From positions 124,001 to 188,000 of the forward strand of contig OZ251571.1 of the NCBI GenBank assembly GCA_965243565.1: a DNA stretch of 64,000 nt, written 5' to 3'. A model generated the notes under the pieces. The model saw only the letters and a program-made list of their open reading frames with translations, did no database searches and was not told where the DNA came from. The position numbers and the translations under genes were made by a program. Origin of the DNA: CBDEVH01 sp965243565 (GTDB lineage: Bacteria > Pseudomonadota > Gammaproteobacteria > Tethybacterales > Persebacteraceae). Within the stretch, counting starts at the first letter, position 1. Each line of letters starts with the position of its first letter. Shown here piece after piece: positions 25,205-34,117 of this stretch.

Positions 25205-26428
25205 ATGGGAATTGGTGATTGGCTAGATCAAAGAATTCCGTGGCGTATTGCCATAAAAAAGCATTTAACGGAATATTATGCTCCAAAGAATTTTAATTTT
25301 TGGTATGGTTTTGGCGTTATAGCGTTAGTCGTTTTAGTCATTCAAATAGTCAGTGGTATATTTTTAACCATGAACTATAATCCATCAGCAGAAGGGGCTT
25401 TTGCTTCTATCGAATACATCATGCGTGATGTCAAATATGGATCAACATTGCGATATATACATTCGACGGGGGCATCATTCTTTTTTATTGCCCTCTATAT
25501 GCACATGTTTAGGGCTCTTTTATATGGTTCTTATCAGGCACCTCGCGAATTGGTGTGGTTAATTGGAATGCTACTATATCTTTGCTTAATGGCAGAAGCC
25601 TTCTTTGGCTACTTATTGCCATGGGGGCAAACCTCTTATTGGGGAGCTCAAGTTATTGTTAATTTATTTGGAACGATTCCTGGTGTCGGCGAATGGGTTT
25701 CTGAAACGGTTCGTGGTGACTATGGTATATCGGGCGTGACGTTAAATCGATTTTTTGCTTTACATGTGGCAGCTATTCCATTGTTAGTGGTTTTATTGGT
25801 ATTTTTACATATTGTTGCCTTACATGAAGTTGGTTCAAATAATCCGGATGGCATAGATATTAAAAAGAACAAAGATCCCAAAACGGGCAAGCCTGTTGAT
25901 AGCGTTCCTTTTCATCCTTATTACACGATGAAAGATTCATTTTATATTGTCATATTTTTAATTTTATTTGCATTGGTTGTATTCTTTGCTCCAGAAATGG
26001 GTGGTTACTTTTTAGAGTATCCTAATTACGAACCTGCTAATCCTGATAAAACACCGGCACATATAGCCCCGGTTTGGTATTTCACGCCGTTTTATGCGAT
26101 ATTACGTGCAGTACCGCCATTTTTAGGTACTGCAATATGGGGTGTATTGGCTATGGGGCTTTCAATTGCACTGTTTTTTGTATTACCATGGTTAGACAAA
26201 AGTGTTGTTCGTTCGATTCGTTATCGTGGTCCGCTTTACAAAGGGGCTTTAACATTTTTTGTTATTAGCTTTGTCGGTCTTGGTGTATTGGGTGGTATTG
26301 CTCCAACAGATGAAAGACAAGTCGTGGCTCAAGTGTTAACGATCGTTTATTTTGCTTTTTTTATTGCAATGCCGTTTTATACAAAAATTGATAAAACTAA
26401 ACCATTGCCAGATAGATTAACAGAATGA
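25205..26428 (+). CDS. petB: Cytochrome b of the bc1 complex
   Basis: Quinol-oxidising membrane subunit, 407 residues with eight helices. Heme b ligands are His86 and His100 in helix B and His187 and His202 in helix D; the 14/15 spacing is that of the beta/gammaproteobacterial group. The Qo-site PEW-type motif appears as PVWYFTPFYAILRA (Glu replaced by Val). HEVGSNNPDGI after helix D is also typical of this group. Overlaps petC by 4 bases. Confidence 0.97.
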   Translation: MGIGDWLDQRIPWRIAIKKHLTEYYAPKNFNFWYGFGVIALVVLVIQIVSGIFLTMNYNPSAEGAFASIEYIMRDVKYGSTLRYIHSTGASFFFIALYMHMFRALLYGSYQAPRELVWLIGMLLYLCLMAEAFFGYLLPWGQTSYWGAQVIVNLFGTIPGVGEWVSETVRGDYGISGVTLNRFFALHVAAIPLLVVLLVFLHIVALHEVGSNNPDGIDIKKNKDPKTGKPVDSVPFHPYYTMKDSFYIVIFLILFALVVFFAPEMGGYFLEYPNYEPANPDKTPAHIAPVWYFTPFYAILRAVPPFLGTAIWGVLAMGLSIALFFVLPWLDKSVVRSIRYRGPLYKGALTFFVISFVGLGVLGGIAPTDERQVVAQVLTIVYFAFFIAMPFYTKIDKTKPLPDRLTE

Positions 26429-27129
26429 GAGTTTTATTGGTTATATTATGTTTGTTTTTAACGTCTAATGTGATGGCGTCGACTGAGATAGACATAAAAT
26501 TAAGTGATGTACAAACAGATCGATCCGATTATGCATCATTGCAACGAGGAGCGGCTGTCTTTGTGAATTATTGTTTGGGTTGTCATAGCGCTAAATACGT
26601 ACGTTATGATCATATTGAGAACAATTTGGGCATTAACCAAGATTTAATGAGCAAGTATTTGCACTTTAATACGGCAAAATTAACCGATGGACTAACGTCG
26701 TCTATGTCGCCAGAAGAAGCAAAAGAGTGGTTTAATCAGGCTACTGTTCCAGATTTAAGTCTGTCTGCCCGATTGCGTGGTAAAGATTGGTTGTATGCTT
26801 ATTTGCGTAATTTTTACCGTGATAAAGAGACTTTAAGCGGCTGGAATAACAAGGTATTTCCCAATGTTTCTATGCCAAATGTTTTTGCAAATGTACAAGG
26901 AATTTATGAATTAGATGAAGATAATAAGACAAAATTGATCAAATCTGGCTCTATGAATCCAAAAGAATTTGATCTTATGATTAATGATTTGGTTAATTTT
27001 ATGGATTTTATGGCTGACCCTGACAGACCAGAGCGTTACAGATCAGGTTTTTTAATTCTTTCTTTTTTGATGATATTATTGGTTTTTTCTTATAATTTAT
27101 ATCGTGAATACTGGAACGATATTCATTAA
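26425..27129 (+). CDS. petC: Cytochrome c1 of the bc1 complex
   Basis: Membrane-anchored c-type cytochrome that accepts electrons from the Rieske protein; 234 residues. Signal peptide 1-18, heme attachment motif CLGCH at about 50-54, an axial Met probably in FPNVSMPNVF (about 150), and a C-terminal anchor helix (about 207-225). ATGA overlap with petB indicates coupled translation. sspA follows after 36 bases, a standard beta/gamma order. Confidence 0.96.
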   Translation: MRVLLVILCLFLTSNVMASTEIDIKLSDVQTDRSDYASLQRGAAVFVNYCLGCHSAKYVRYDHIENNLGINQDLMSKYLHFNTAKLTDGLTSSMSPEEAKEWFNQATVPDLSLSARLRGKDWLYAYLRNFYRDKETLSGWNNKVFPNVSMPNVFANVQGIYELDEDNKTKLIKSGSMNPKEFDLMINDLVNFMDFMADPDRPERYRSGFLILSFLMILLVFSYNLYREYWNDIH

Positions 27130-27165
27130 TAGTTAACGCTATTAGTATCTACACTACTACTTATT

Positions 27166-27783
27166 ATGTCAATAACTTTATACTCATCACCAATTTGCCC
27201 TTACTCACATCGTTGTAGATTTACGCTCTATGAAAAAGACATGGGGGTTGAAATCCATGATGTGAATTTAAATGAAAAACCAGAAGAACTGGCTTTATAT
27301 AATCCATACAATGAAGTCCCGGTATTGGTTGATAGAGATTTGCAAATATATGAATCAAGTATTATCAATGAATATATTAACGGCAGATTTCCGCATCCGC
27401 AACTGATGCCAACGGATATTATGTTGTGTGCAAAAGTTCGTTTATTAATTAATATGTTAGACACAGAAATTTTTCCTCATCTACGGTTATTGGTGTTAAA
27501 GCAAAATTTGAAAAAAGAAAAAGTTGAACAAGCAAAACAGCATATACGAGATGGCATTATTCGGTTGGAAGGGATTTTTCCGAAAACAACGCGTTATATT
27601 GTTGATAAAGAATTAACTATTCTTGACACCGCTATCGCTCCTTTATTGTGGCGACTTAAGTACTATGATATTATCTTACCAAAAAGTGTTTCAAAAACGG
27701 TGTACAAATATGCCGAAAGGATTTTTGAAAGACCATTTTTTATAAAATCATTGAGTGCTGTTGAAATGACAATGCGGCAATAA
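27166..27783 (+). CDS. sspA: Stringent starvation protein A
   Basis: RNA-polymerase-associated protein with a glutathione-S-transferase fold that affects stationary-phase and acid-stress transcription in E. coli. 205 residues: a thioredoxin-like N-domain (LYSSPICPYSHRCRFTLYEKDM) and an all-helical C-domain. The CPYSHR motif in place of a GST active Ser/Tyr is typical. Located between petC and sspB as in many gammaproteobacteria. Confidence 0.93.
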   Translation: MSITLYSSPICPYSHRCRFTLYEKDMGVEIHDVNLNEKPEELALYNPYNEVPVLVDRDLQIYESSIINEYINGRFPHPQLMPTDIMLCAKVRLLINMLDTEIFPHLRLLVLKQNLKKEKVEQAKQHIRDGIIRLEGIFPKTTRYIVDKELTILDTAIAPLLWRLKYYDIILPKSVSKTVYKYAERIFERPFFIKSLSAVEMTMRQ

Positions 27784-27799
27784 ACAATAGGATAATGTT

Positions 27800-28204
27800 A
27801 TGCTGAACGATTTATCAGCACGTTTTTATGTTATTCAATCGTTGTATCAATGGTGCCTCGACAAAGGTCATACGCCTCATTTATTGATTGAATGGAATAA
27901 ACGTGAAGACAACAGCGTATTAGAGCAGTATGTTGTCAGCGACCGCGTTATACTTAATATCTCTCCTGTTTCGGTAAAAGATCTTAATATTGAAGAAAAA
28001 GGAGTGAGTTTTACCGCAAGATTTTCAAACAAAGTGATCAATATCCAATTGTATTATCAAGAGATTATTGCCATTTATGCCAAGGAAACTGATCAATATT
28101 TTGCATTCCCTAAGTTGGATTCACTAGAAACAGTGCCAGAAGTATCAGGCAAGAAAAGACCACTTAAAAAACGCAATACGCCTTCTCCTTTAAGTTTGGT
28201 ATAA
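27800..28204 (+). CDS. sspB: ClpXP adaptor SspB
   Basis: Delivers ssrA-tagged proteins to ClpXP. 134 residues: a folded substrate-binding domain (1-110, with LEQYVVSDRVILNISPVSVKDL) and a flexible tail ending in KRPLKKRNTPSPLSLV, whose basic-hydrophobic end resembles the ClpX-binding tail. Starts 16 bases after sspA. smpB, which supplies the tagging side of the same pathway, is at 56948-57400. Confidence 0.9.
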   Translation: MLNDLSARFYVIQSLYQWCLDKGHTPHLLIEWNKREDNSVLEQYVVSDRVILNISPVSVKDLNIEEKGVSFTARFSNKVINIQLYYQEIIAIYAKETDQYFAFPKLDSLETVPEVSGKKRPLKKRNTPSPLSLV

Positions 28205-28226
28205 AACTTAGTAAGACAAGAATTTT

Positions 28227-29297
28227 TTACCAATTGGCAAAATGGATAGCAAATTGATTTAACCATTGGTTTTTGCCCATCATTAAGGCTCTATCGCAAA
28301 AACGGTCGGACTGATACAAGCTAGATGTTATCCACTCAATCAATTTTCCTTTGTCATTGGCTGCTCTTGCATAGGCGCAAAGTGCTTTGGCAGATCCAAT
28401 ATCCAAGCGATTTTTGGTACACAAAGCCAAATGACGACAATTGTTAATGCCCAAATTTAGACCTTGCCCTGCCAATGGATGAACAACACGTAAGGCATCG
28501 CCAACAAAGGCTGTTCTGGTAATAGCGGGCAAGGAACGTTGCTGTGAATAAAGGGGAAATAAAGTGATGCTGTCAGGGTCTATCTCAAGCTCACAGTGCG
28601 TTTTTTCTTTTAATAATTGACAGAGATGCTTTGCTGTGGGGTGTGTTAGAGGATGATTTGCAGACCATATAAGTGTATATTGATGGTGTCCTAAGGGTAA
28701 AAAAGCGATTGTTTCTTTTTTTGCAAACCATTGATACGCGGTTGATTCATTTAAGGCAGGAGCGGTTAAAGTTGCCACCAATGCTTGTTGGTTATAACTC
28801 GTTCTATCGCTAAACACTTTTAATTGCTCTGCAAGTGAAGACAATGCACCATCGGCAACAATAAGCAATTTAGCGGATAAATAGTCATTATCGACCTTTA
28901 GCAATACATTTGTATGATTGGTTTCTTGCCAATCGACGTGCTGGCAATCCAATTTGACAAGTGCTTCTTTTTGAAACGTATTTTGTAATTTAGCGAGTAA
29001 ATGTCCTTCAGAAACAATGGAGCACAGAGGGTTATGCTCTAGCAGTAAATCATGTTTTGGTGAAAACAAGTGAAAAGCATTAACAGGAAAGACTGTTGGA
29101 AAAACGCCAATCGTTTGTAAAAAATCCAACGAATTTTTGTTTAATGCAAAAAAGCGTTGGATTTTGTGACTTTTTTGCGGCTGGCTATCGATAAGCACTA
29201 CTCGCTTTTCTTTAAAAGACAATGCTGCCGTCAGGGCAACAGCACCGGTGCCTACAATCGCAACATCAAAAGATGAAGAGTTTGCTATTGATGACAT
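28227..29297 (-). CDS. UbiH/UbiF-family FAD monooxygenase
   Basis: Flavoprotein hydroxylase of the ubiquinone-ring family, 356 residues (usual about 380-400). FAD-binding GTGAVA loop near residue 15, a shortened ALNKNSLDFLQTIG where the family has ALSxxSxxxLxxLG, and the second FAD motif GDALRVVHPLAGQGLNLGINN (about 265-285). ATG 29297 is chosen because the frame upstream codes only for unrelated sequence inside the preceding gene. Which ring position it hydroxylates (UbiH, UbiF, UbiI or UbiM type) cannot be told. ubiA and ubiE lie elsewhere in the window. Confidence 0.8.
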   Translation of the reverse strand: MSSIANSSSFDVAIVGTGAVALTAALSFKEKRVVLIDSQPQKSHKIQRFFALNKNSLDFLQTIGVFPTVFPVNAFHLFSPKHDLLLEHNPLCSIVSEGHLLAKLQNTFQKEALVKLDCQHVDWQETNHTNVLLKVDNDYLSAKLLIVADGALSSLAEQLKVFSDRTSYNQQALVATLTAPALNESTAYQWFAKKETIAFLPLGHHQYTLIWSANHPLTHPTAKHLCQLLKEKTHCELEIDPDSITLFPLYSQQRSLPAITRTAFVGDALRVVHPLAGQGLNLGINNCRHLALCTKNRLDIGSAKALCAYARAANDKGKLIEWITSSLYQSDRFCDRALMMGKNQWLNQFAIHFANW

Positions 29298-29304
29298 AGG
29301 AATT

Positions 29305-30576
29305 TTATAAAAGATCGCGTAATCGGTAATAAGCCATTGCCAATACCAGTAAAGGGGTACGAAAATATTGACCGCCCATAAAACTTTGATGGTTAATTTG
29401 ATCAAACACATCAAACACTTCAGACTCTCCTGAGATGGCTTTTGCTATCATCGTACCAGTAAAATTGCTTAAAGCGACTCCATGCCCTGAAAAACCTTGA
29501 GCGTAATAAACGCCGTCATTGGTACGTCCTATATCGGGAAAACGATTAATGGTAATAGCGACAAAACCGCCCCATGTATAGTCGAAGTTAACACCTTGTA
29601 ATTGTGGAAAAACATGCACCATACGCTTATAAATAGAATTGGCTATATTGGGTGGTGGAACAGTGGAATAACTGCAACGCCCACCAAAAAGCAAACGTTT
29701 GTCTTTACTGCATCTAAAATAATCCAAAATAAAATTGGTATCACAGATTGATCGTTTATCGGCAATTAATGCATCGCTGGTCTCACCCAAAATAGAAGTT
29801 GCGCCAATATACGTCCCCACTGGCATAACGGTGGTATGAACAGAGGCAAGCAAGTTATTATGATAAGCATTGCAAGCGACTAAGACATGGTTGCAAGAAA
29901 CCGTGGCGTTTTTATCGGTGGTAACGTCATAACCGTCTTGCTTGCGTTTGATTTCTGTTGCGGTGGTTTGTTCAAATATCTTCACCCCTGCTTTTTCTGC
30001 TACTTCCGCCATGCCTAGCAAGTATTTTAGAGGGTGCAGATGTCCACTAAAATCATTTAATAATGCACCATGGTATCGTCTGCTGGCGATAATTTGTCGA
30101 AACTGTGTGGCGTCTAAAATTTTGACATCACCATAATCATAGTCCTTTTGTAATTTTTCGGCGTATTGTTTTAGCTCTTCCAAATGCGATGGTTTGGTCG
30201 CTGCTTCGGCATAACCCGATTGCCAATCACAATCGATGTTGTATTTTTTTATGTTATCGCGAATTAACTGCACTGCTTGTAATGAGACATCAAAAAGCCA
30301 TTTTTCGCTGACTTTTCCCTGCTTGGCGATTTTAGAAAGTGAGCCGGTTGAATAGCCAAATACACACTGTCCGCCATTACGTCCAGAAGCCCCCCACCCA
30401 ACGCCTTGACTTTCTAAAACAATAACACTATATCCTTTATTGGCTAATTCAAGCGCGGATGATAGTCCGGTAAATCCTCCTCCAATGATACAAATATCAT
30501 ATTTAACAGATGATTTTAAAGCAGATCGTAGAGCAGGGCGTTCAACCGAACTTTCATAATAAGATTTTTCAAACAT
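29305..30576 (-). CDS. FAD-dependent amine oxidoreductase (DAO family, PuuB/OrdL-like)
   Basis: 423 residues of the D-amino-acid-oxidase superfamily. Dinucleotide-binding IIGGGFTGLSSALELA near residue 32, GWGASGRNGGQ (about 68), and the C-terminal GGFVAITINRFPDIG and YYAQGFSGHGVALSNFTG motifs of the PuuB/OrdL group, which oxidises gamma-glutamylputrescine or related amines. ATG 30576 leaves 10 bases after rnfG. The rest of the putrescine pathway is not in the window, so the substrate is an inference. It precedes the UbiH-like gene by 7 bases. Confidence 0.85.
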   Translation of the reverse strand: MFEKSYYESSVERPALRSALKSSVKYDICIIGGGFTGLSSALELANKGYSVIVLESQGVGWGASGRNGGQCVFGYSTGSLSKIAKQGKVSEKWLFDVSLQAVQLIRDNIKKYNIDCDWQSGYAEAATKPSHLEELKQYAEKLQKDYDYGDVKILDATQFRQIIASRRYHGALLNDFSGHLHPLKYLLGMAEVAEKAGVKIFEQTTATEIKRKQDGYDVTTDKNATVSCNHVLVACNAYHNNLLASVHTTVMPVGTYIGATSILGETSDALIADKRSICDTNFILDYFRCSKDKRLLFGGRCSYSTVPPPNIANSIYKRMVHVFPQLQGVNFDYTWGGFVAITINRFPDIGRTNDGVYYAQGFSGHGVALSNFTGTMIAKAISGESEVFDVFDQINHQSFMGGQYFRTPLLVLAMAYYRLRDLL

Positions 30577-30586
30577 TGGTAGAGTC

Positions 30587-31117
30587 TTATGAGCAGAGAT
30601 ATTGAATATTGTTTTGTTGGACACACTGAGCAAACCATTGTTCGATGTGCCGAATGGCTTGATTTAAAGATGTAGATGTGATTGTAGCACCACTTACACC
30701 ATCGACTATAAGGGTAATACGATTATCTTTTAAAAAATCGGCAATGCCGGGTGTTTCTTGATGTTTGAAAATGCGCAAAGGCGGGAAAAAACCACCTTCT
30801 TTTTTAACCATAAAAAATTCAATATCTCCGCCATAGCCATTGTGTGTAGTGGCGTGTATCAGCCAAGCTTGAATAGCGGACTGTTTATATACCGGCATTA
30901 ACTGATGCACGGTTGTATTGGTAAGCGGTATATTATTTGTTAAAACAGATTTTCCTATTGTATCGTAATTCACCGAAGTTAACACGGCAGCACGATTATT
31001 GTTAATAGCCAGTGCTCGTTGATCTTTGACTCTGTTATCCAATAAAAAATGACTGATTAAAATTAACCCCATCGCCACTGAAATAGCAATTACCATTAAA
31101 ATAGAAGGATGTTTCAT
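30587..31117 (-). CDS. rnfG: Rnf complex subunit G (FMN-binding)
   Basis: Flavoprotein subunit of the ion-pumping Rnf ferredoxin:NAD oxidoreductase, 176 residues. One N-terminal membrane helix (about 8-26) and a periplasmic FMN-binding domain with the covalent flavin motif SGATITS near residue 140, preceded by HQETPG. Start at ATG 31117, which overlaps the rnfD stop as ATGA; an ATG 24 bases earlier is inside rnfD. rnfE, which normally follows, is absent here. Confidence 0.88.
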   Translation of the reverse strand: MKHPSILMVIAISVAMGLILISHFLLDNRVKDQRALAINNNRAAVLTSVNYDTIGKSVLTNNIPLTNTTVHQLMPVYKQSAIQAWLIHATTHNGYGGDIEFFMVKKEGGFFPPLRIFKHQETPGIADFLKDNRITLIVDGVSGATITSTSLNQAIRHIEQWFAQCVQQNNIQYLCS

Positions 31118-31971
31118 TGCTTTCGGTAATACTGAGTGCATAAATCACACAATGGTGCAATCATATTACCAGCCAAAATGGCAAAAGCAATGCCATCTGT
31201 ATGCGCACCGTTTTCGCGCAACCACGCTGCTAAACAACCAACAATAAAGGCATAAATCAGTCGTCCAAGCGGTGTGACTGCTGCGGTGACAGGATCTGTT
31301 ACTACAAAAAAAGCAGCAAAGACCAAACCACCATAGAACAATGAGGCAATCGAATCATTGATAGAAAAAACAAGCAATGTGCCCAATAAAAAAGCCAATG
31401 GTAGCCGCCAATCAATAATTTTTAGTGTTAATAAAACAACTCCACCAATGGCAGAAGCCACCGCAAAAATATAAAACATCCCATCGGCATTGGTATTTAA
31501 TCGGTCTGCGAGTAAGGGTGTGGGAGCGGTGTGTCCATCTACTGCTATCAACGACGTCCAACCATCCGCTCCTAGCCAATGCTGAAAATATTGAGGAAAT
31601 GCCAAAAAACAAATGGCATAACCAACCATTGCTGGGTTAAACGGATTATTTCCCAACCCTCCAAAACAATACTTCCCTAAAAAAATTGCTATTATGGCAG
31701 CACTTAACGGAATAAACCACGGTGCTAAAGGTGGGATAGACAATCCAATAATAATACCGGTTAATAAGGCACTGCCATCAGTAATACTTTTACCGTGGTT
31801 TTTTTTATAGTAGAGCAAAAACTCCATTGCAATCACGGTAGCGATGGCAATTAATAATCGGTATAACGTCCCGATGCCAAACAAATACACTGCAGCACCA
31901 ATCGGAAAAAGCAATGTGGCGTTGGTCAACCACATAATTCTGATGGTACTCATTGTTTTGATTATCGCCAT
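31114..31971 (-). CDS. rnfD: Rnf complex subunit D
   Basis: Integral membrane subunit (NqrB/RnfD family), 285 residues, shorter than the usual 320-350 because the N-terminal cytoplasmic SPH region is missing. Family marks are DGSALLTGIIIGLSIPP, GGLGNNPFNPAMVGYA and a Thr-Pro-Leu motif in TAPTPL (about 148-153), where the covalent FMN sits in homologues. About nine hydrophobic segments. A later ATG at 31953 is a possible alternative start. rnfA, B and C, usually upstream, are replaced by yidD and cysS. Confidence 0.86.
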   Translation of the reverse strand: MAIIKTMSTIRIMWLTNATLLFPIGAAVYLFGIGTLYRLLIAIATVIAMEFLLYYKKNHGKSITDGSALLTGIIIGLSIPPLAPWFIPLSAAIIAIFLGKYCFGGLGNNPFNPAMVGYAICFLAFPQYFQHWLGADGWTSLIAVDGHTAPTPLLADRLNTNADGMFYIFAVASAIGGVVLLTLKIIDWRLPLAFLLGTLLVFSINDSIASLFYGGLVFAAFFVVTDPVTAAVTPLGRLIYAFIVGCLAAWLRENGAHTDGIAFAILAGNMIAPLCDLCTQYYRKQ

Positions 31972-31976
31972 AGGCG

Positions 31977-32243
31977 TTAAGGCTTAGAAGATGATTTTGG
32001 CGGTGGTAAATCTTCTCCCCCTTTACACAAGGGGTGACAGCGTAAAAGTCGCCATAACGTTAGCCAGCATGCATAAAAAAAATTAAAGCGCGTAAAAACC
32101 GTAATGGCATAATCCGAACAAGTCGGATAAAAGCGACATTGCCCTCCTAAAAAAGGGCTTAAAATAAGTTGATAGGCCCGTAATAAAAAAACGGACACAA
32201 CCCGCAACAAGGTATTAATGGCATTAATTATTTTAGTCGCCAT
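31977..32243 (-). CDS. yidD: Membrane protein insertion efficiency factor YidD
   Basis: Small membrane-associated protein (88 residues) that aids YidC-dependent insertion. Amphipathic N-terminus followed by the family core CRFYPTCSDYA (about 36-46) and CHPLCKGGEDLPP (about 69-81). Normally located between rnpA and yidC; here it overlaps the end of cysS by 16 bases and precedes rnfD by 5 bases. Confidence 0.92.
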   Translation of the reverse strand: MATKIINAINTLLRVVSVFLLRAYQLILSPFLGGQCRFYPTCSDYAITVFTRFNFFYACWLTLWRLLRCHPLCKGGEDLPPPKSSSKP

Positions 32244-33595
32244 AGCGTTCGATTACCACTGACATCTTCAAGCAGTACGCTTTTATTTAAAAGATCATCT
32301 CGAATAGCATCGGCTTTTTTAAAATCACGTTCTGCTTTTGCCTGAAGTCTTTCGGCAATAAAACCTTCAATCTCGGCTTCGCTAAGCGTTGATGTGGTAC
32401 TTTGATGAAACCATGCCTGTGGTGCATTATAGAGTAAGCCTAGTGCATTGGCACTAGCAACAAATTGCCCACGTCGTACCGCCGCAGCTGTTGGATTATC
32501 TGCACGAGAAATCGCCTGTGCCATCTGATGTAAAACGGCAATTGCCGACGGCGTATTAATATCGTCACACAATGCTGATTCAACCTGCCCGTCAACAGTT
32601 GTTGATTCATTGATATCATCATCAATAAGGCGATACCATCGATCCAAAATAATTTTTGCATCAACAATTGCGTTTTCCGTCCAATTCATCGGGCGACGAT
32701 AATGCGTTGACAGCAATGCCAGACGAATGCACTCGCCAGAAAACTGCTGTAATGCACCACTAACAGTGAGCACGTTATTGAGAGACTTCGACATTTTTTC
32801 GCCTTCCATCCGCACATGTCCATTATGTAACCAATGATGTGCAAAAAAAGCAGTACCATGACAGCAACGGCTTTGTGCCAGTTCATTTTCGTGATGAGGA
32901 AAAATAAGATCTTGTCCACCGCCATGAATATCGATTTCTTTGCCTAGACAATCTGCTGCCATTGTCGAACATTCGATATGCCATCCTGGTCGTCCGCGTC
33001 CCCAAGGGCTATCCCACCCGGGAATGGTCTCATCAGACGGTTTCCACAACACAAAATCAGCAGCATCTTTTTTATCACTGCTTACTTCAACACGTGCGCC
33101 ATCAATCATGTCTTGTCGATTACGATTAGACAATTGACCATAGTCGGCAAAACTAGGCACATGAAAAAGCACATGCCCATTGCTTTCATAGGCAAAATCT
33201 TTTTCAATCAACTGTGCAATCATACGAATCATTGGTTTGATATACTCGGTTGCCAATGGCTCATAATCAGGGGGCAGCACTTGCAATTTTGATAAATTAT
33301 CACAATACGCTTTATGCCAGCGTTGGGTTAATGCCGTAATTGGTTCGTTATTTTGTTTTGCTGTTGTAATAATTTTATCGTCAATATCGGTAATATTGCG
33401 AGCATAGACAACCTTATTGTAATGTCTTTTTAGCAAACGATACAGTACATCAAAAACCACAGCAGGGCGTGCATTGCCCACATGAATAGGGCCATAAACT
33501 GTTGGTCCACAAACGTACATCGTTACTTTATCGGGCATTTGTGGTTGAAAAAGATGCCTTTGGTTATGGAGTGTATTATGCAGATAGATATTCAT
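32228..33595 (-). CDS. cysS: Cysteinyl-tRNA synthetase
   Basis: Class I synthetase charging tRNA-Cys, 455 residues. Zinc-binding Cys29 in MYVCGPTVYG, the HIGH variant HVGN (about 38), WHIECSTMAA (second zinc Cys, about 210), HHENELAQSRCCHG, and the KMSKS loop in EGEKMSKSLNN (about 268). The C-terminal anticodon-binding part is complete. Twelve bases downstream of the ferredoxin gene and overlapping yidD. Confidence 0.97.
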   Translation of the reverse strand: MNIYLHNTLHNQRHLFQPQMPDKVTMYVCGPTVYGPIHVGNARPAVVFDVLYRLLKRHYNKVVYARNITDIDDKIITTAKQNNEPITALTQRWHKAYCDNLSKLQVLPPDYEPLATEYIKPMIRMIAQLIEKDFAYESNGHVLFHVPSFADYGQLSNRNRQDMIDGARVEVSSDKKDAADFVLWKPSDETIPGWDSPWGRGRPGWHIECSTMAADCLGKEIDIHGGGQDLIFPHHENELAQSRCCHGTAFFAHHWLHNGHVRMEGEKMSKSLNNVLTVSGALQQFSGECIRLALLSTHYRRPMNWTENAIVDAKIILDRWYRLIDDDINESTTVDGQVESALCDDINTPSAIAVLHQMAQAISRADNPTAAAVRRGQFVASANALGLLYNAPQAWFHQSTTSTLSEAEIEGFIAERLQAKAERDFKKADAIRDDLLNKSVLLEDVSGNRTLWRLK

Positions 33596-33607
33596 TGTAA
33601 GTGATGA

Positions 33608-33970
33608 TTAGATTAAAGTAATAGACTGAGGCGATAACAGTAAATCATCAACGATGCGGTCATTTAATAAATGATTATCAGCAATGCGTTTAAGATCATC
33701 GGCATTGTTATAACGATACCAAATATTATCGGGATAAACCACTAAAACAGGTCCCGCCTGACACAAATCAAAACAGCCCGCTCGGTTAATGCGGATTTTG
33801 CCTTTGGCGTGTTGTTTTTTTTCTTTGAGATATTTGCGTAGCAATGTAATGGCATTGGTTTCCATTTTATTGGCACCTGCTTGACAGCATTGGCGACCGT
33901 CCTTACGAAAATTCTCGCAAACAAACACATGTTTTTGATAAAAACTCAATGCTTCTTTTGACATGGGCAT
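33608..33970 (-). CDS. Thioredoxin-like [2Fe-2S] ferredoxin
   Basis: 120-residue ferredoxin of the thioredoxin-fold family. Cluster-binding cysteines lie in HVFVCEN, in QCCQAGA and in RAGCFDLCQAGPVLVVYP, matching the four-Cys pattern of these proteins. ATG 33970 is chosen because AAAGGAA lies 5-6 bases before it; ATG 33964 is an alternative. The redox partner is unknown. Its start overlaps the end of a short membrane-protein frame by 25 bases. Confidence 0.86.
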   Translation of the reverse strand: MPMSKEALSFYQKHVFVCENFRKDGRQCCQAGANKMETNAITLLRKYLKEKKQHAKGKIRINRAGCFDLCQAGPVLVVYPDNIWYRYNNADDLKRIADNHLLNDRIVDDLLLSPQSITLI

Positions 33971-34116
33971 GACGTTCCTTTTTCGATGTAGACACCACAC
34001 TGCTGACAAGCAATCAGCTGTGTTTTTTTTAGTGATGCCGATCTATTCTTCGCGACAAACCACCAGCCACAGGCAAGAACAATTAATACAAGCAGTAATT
34101 TAAGAAGGAGACCCAC
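33946..34116 (-). CDS. Small membrane protein, PP0621-like
   Basis: A 56-residue frame from GTG 34116, with an in-frame stop shortly upstream so a longer version is impossible. It has an N-terminal membrane helix (GLLLKLLLVLIVLACGWWFV), a basic linker and a cysteine-rich end (IACQQCGVYI then CPCQKKH). This helix plus CxxCGV layout matches my recollection of PP0621-family proteins, whose function is unknown. No clear ribosome site before the GTG. It overlaps the ferredoxin start. Confidence 0.5.
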   Translation of the reverse strand: MGLLLKLLLVLIVLACGWWFVAKNRSASLKKTQLIACQQCGVYIEKGTSCPCQKKH

Positions 34117-34117
34117 T

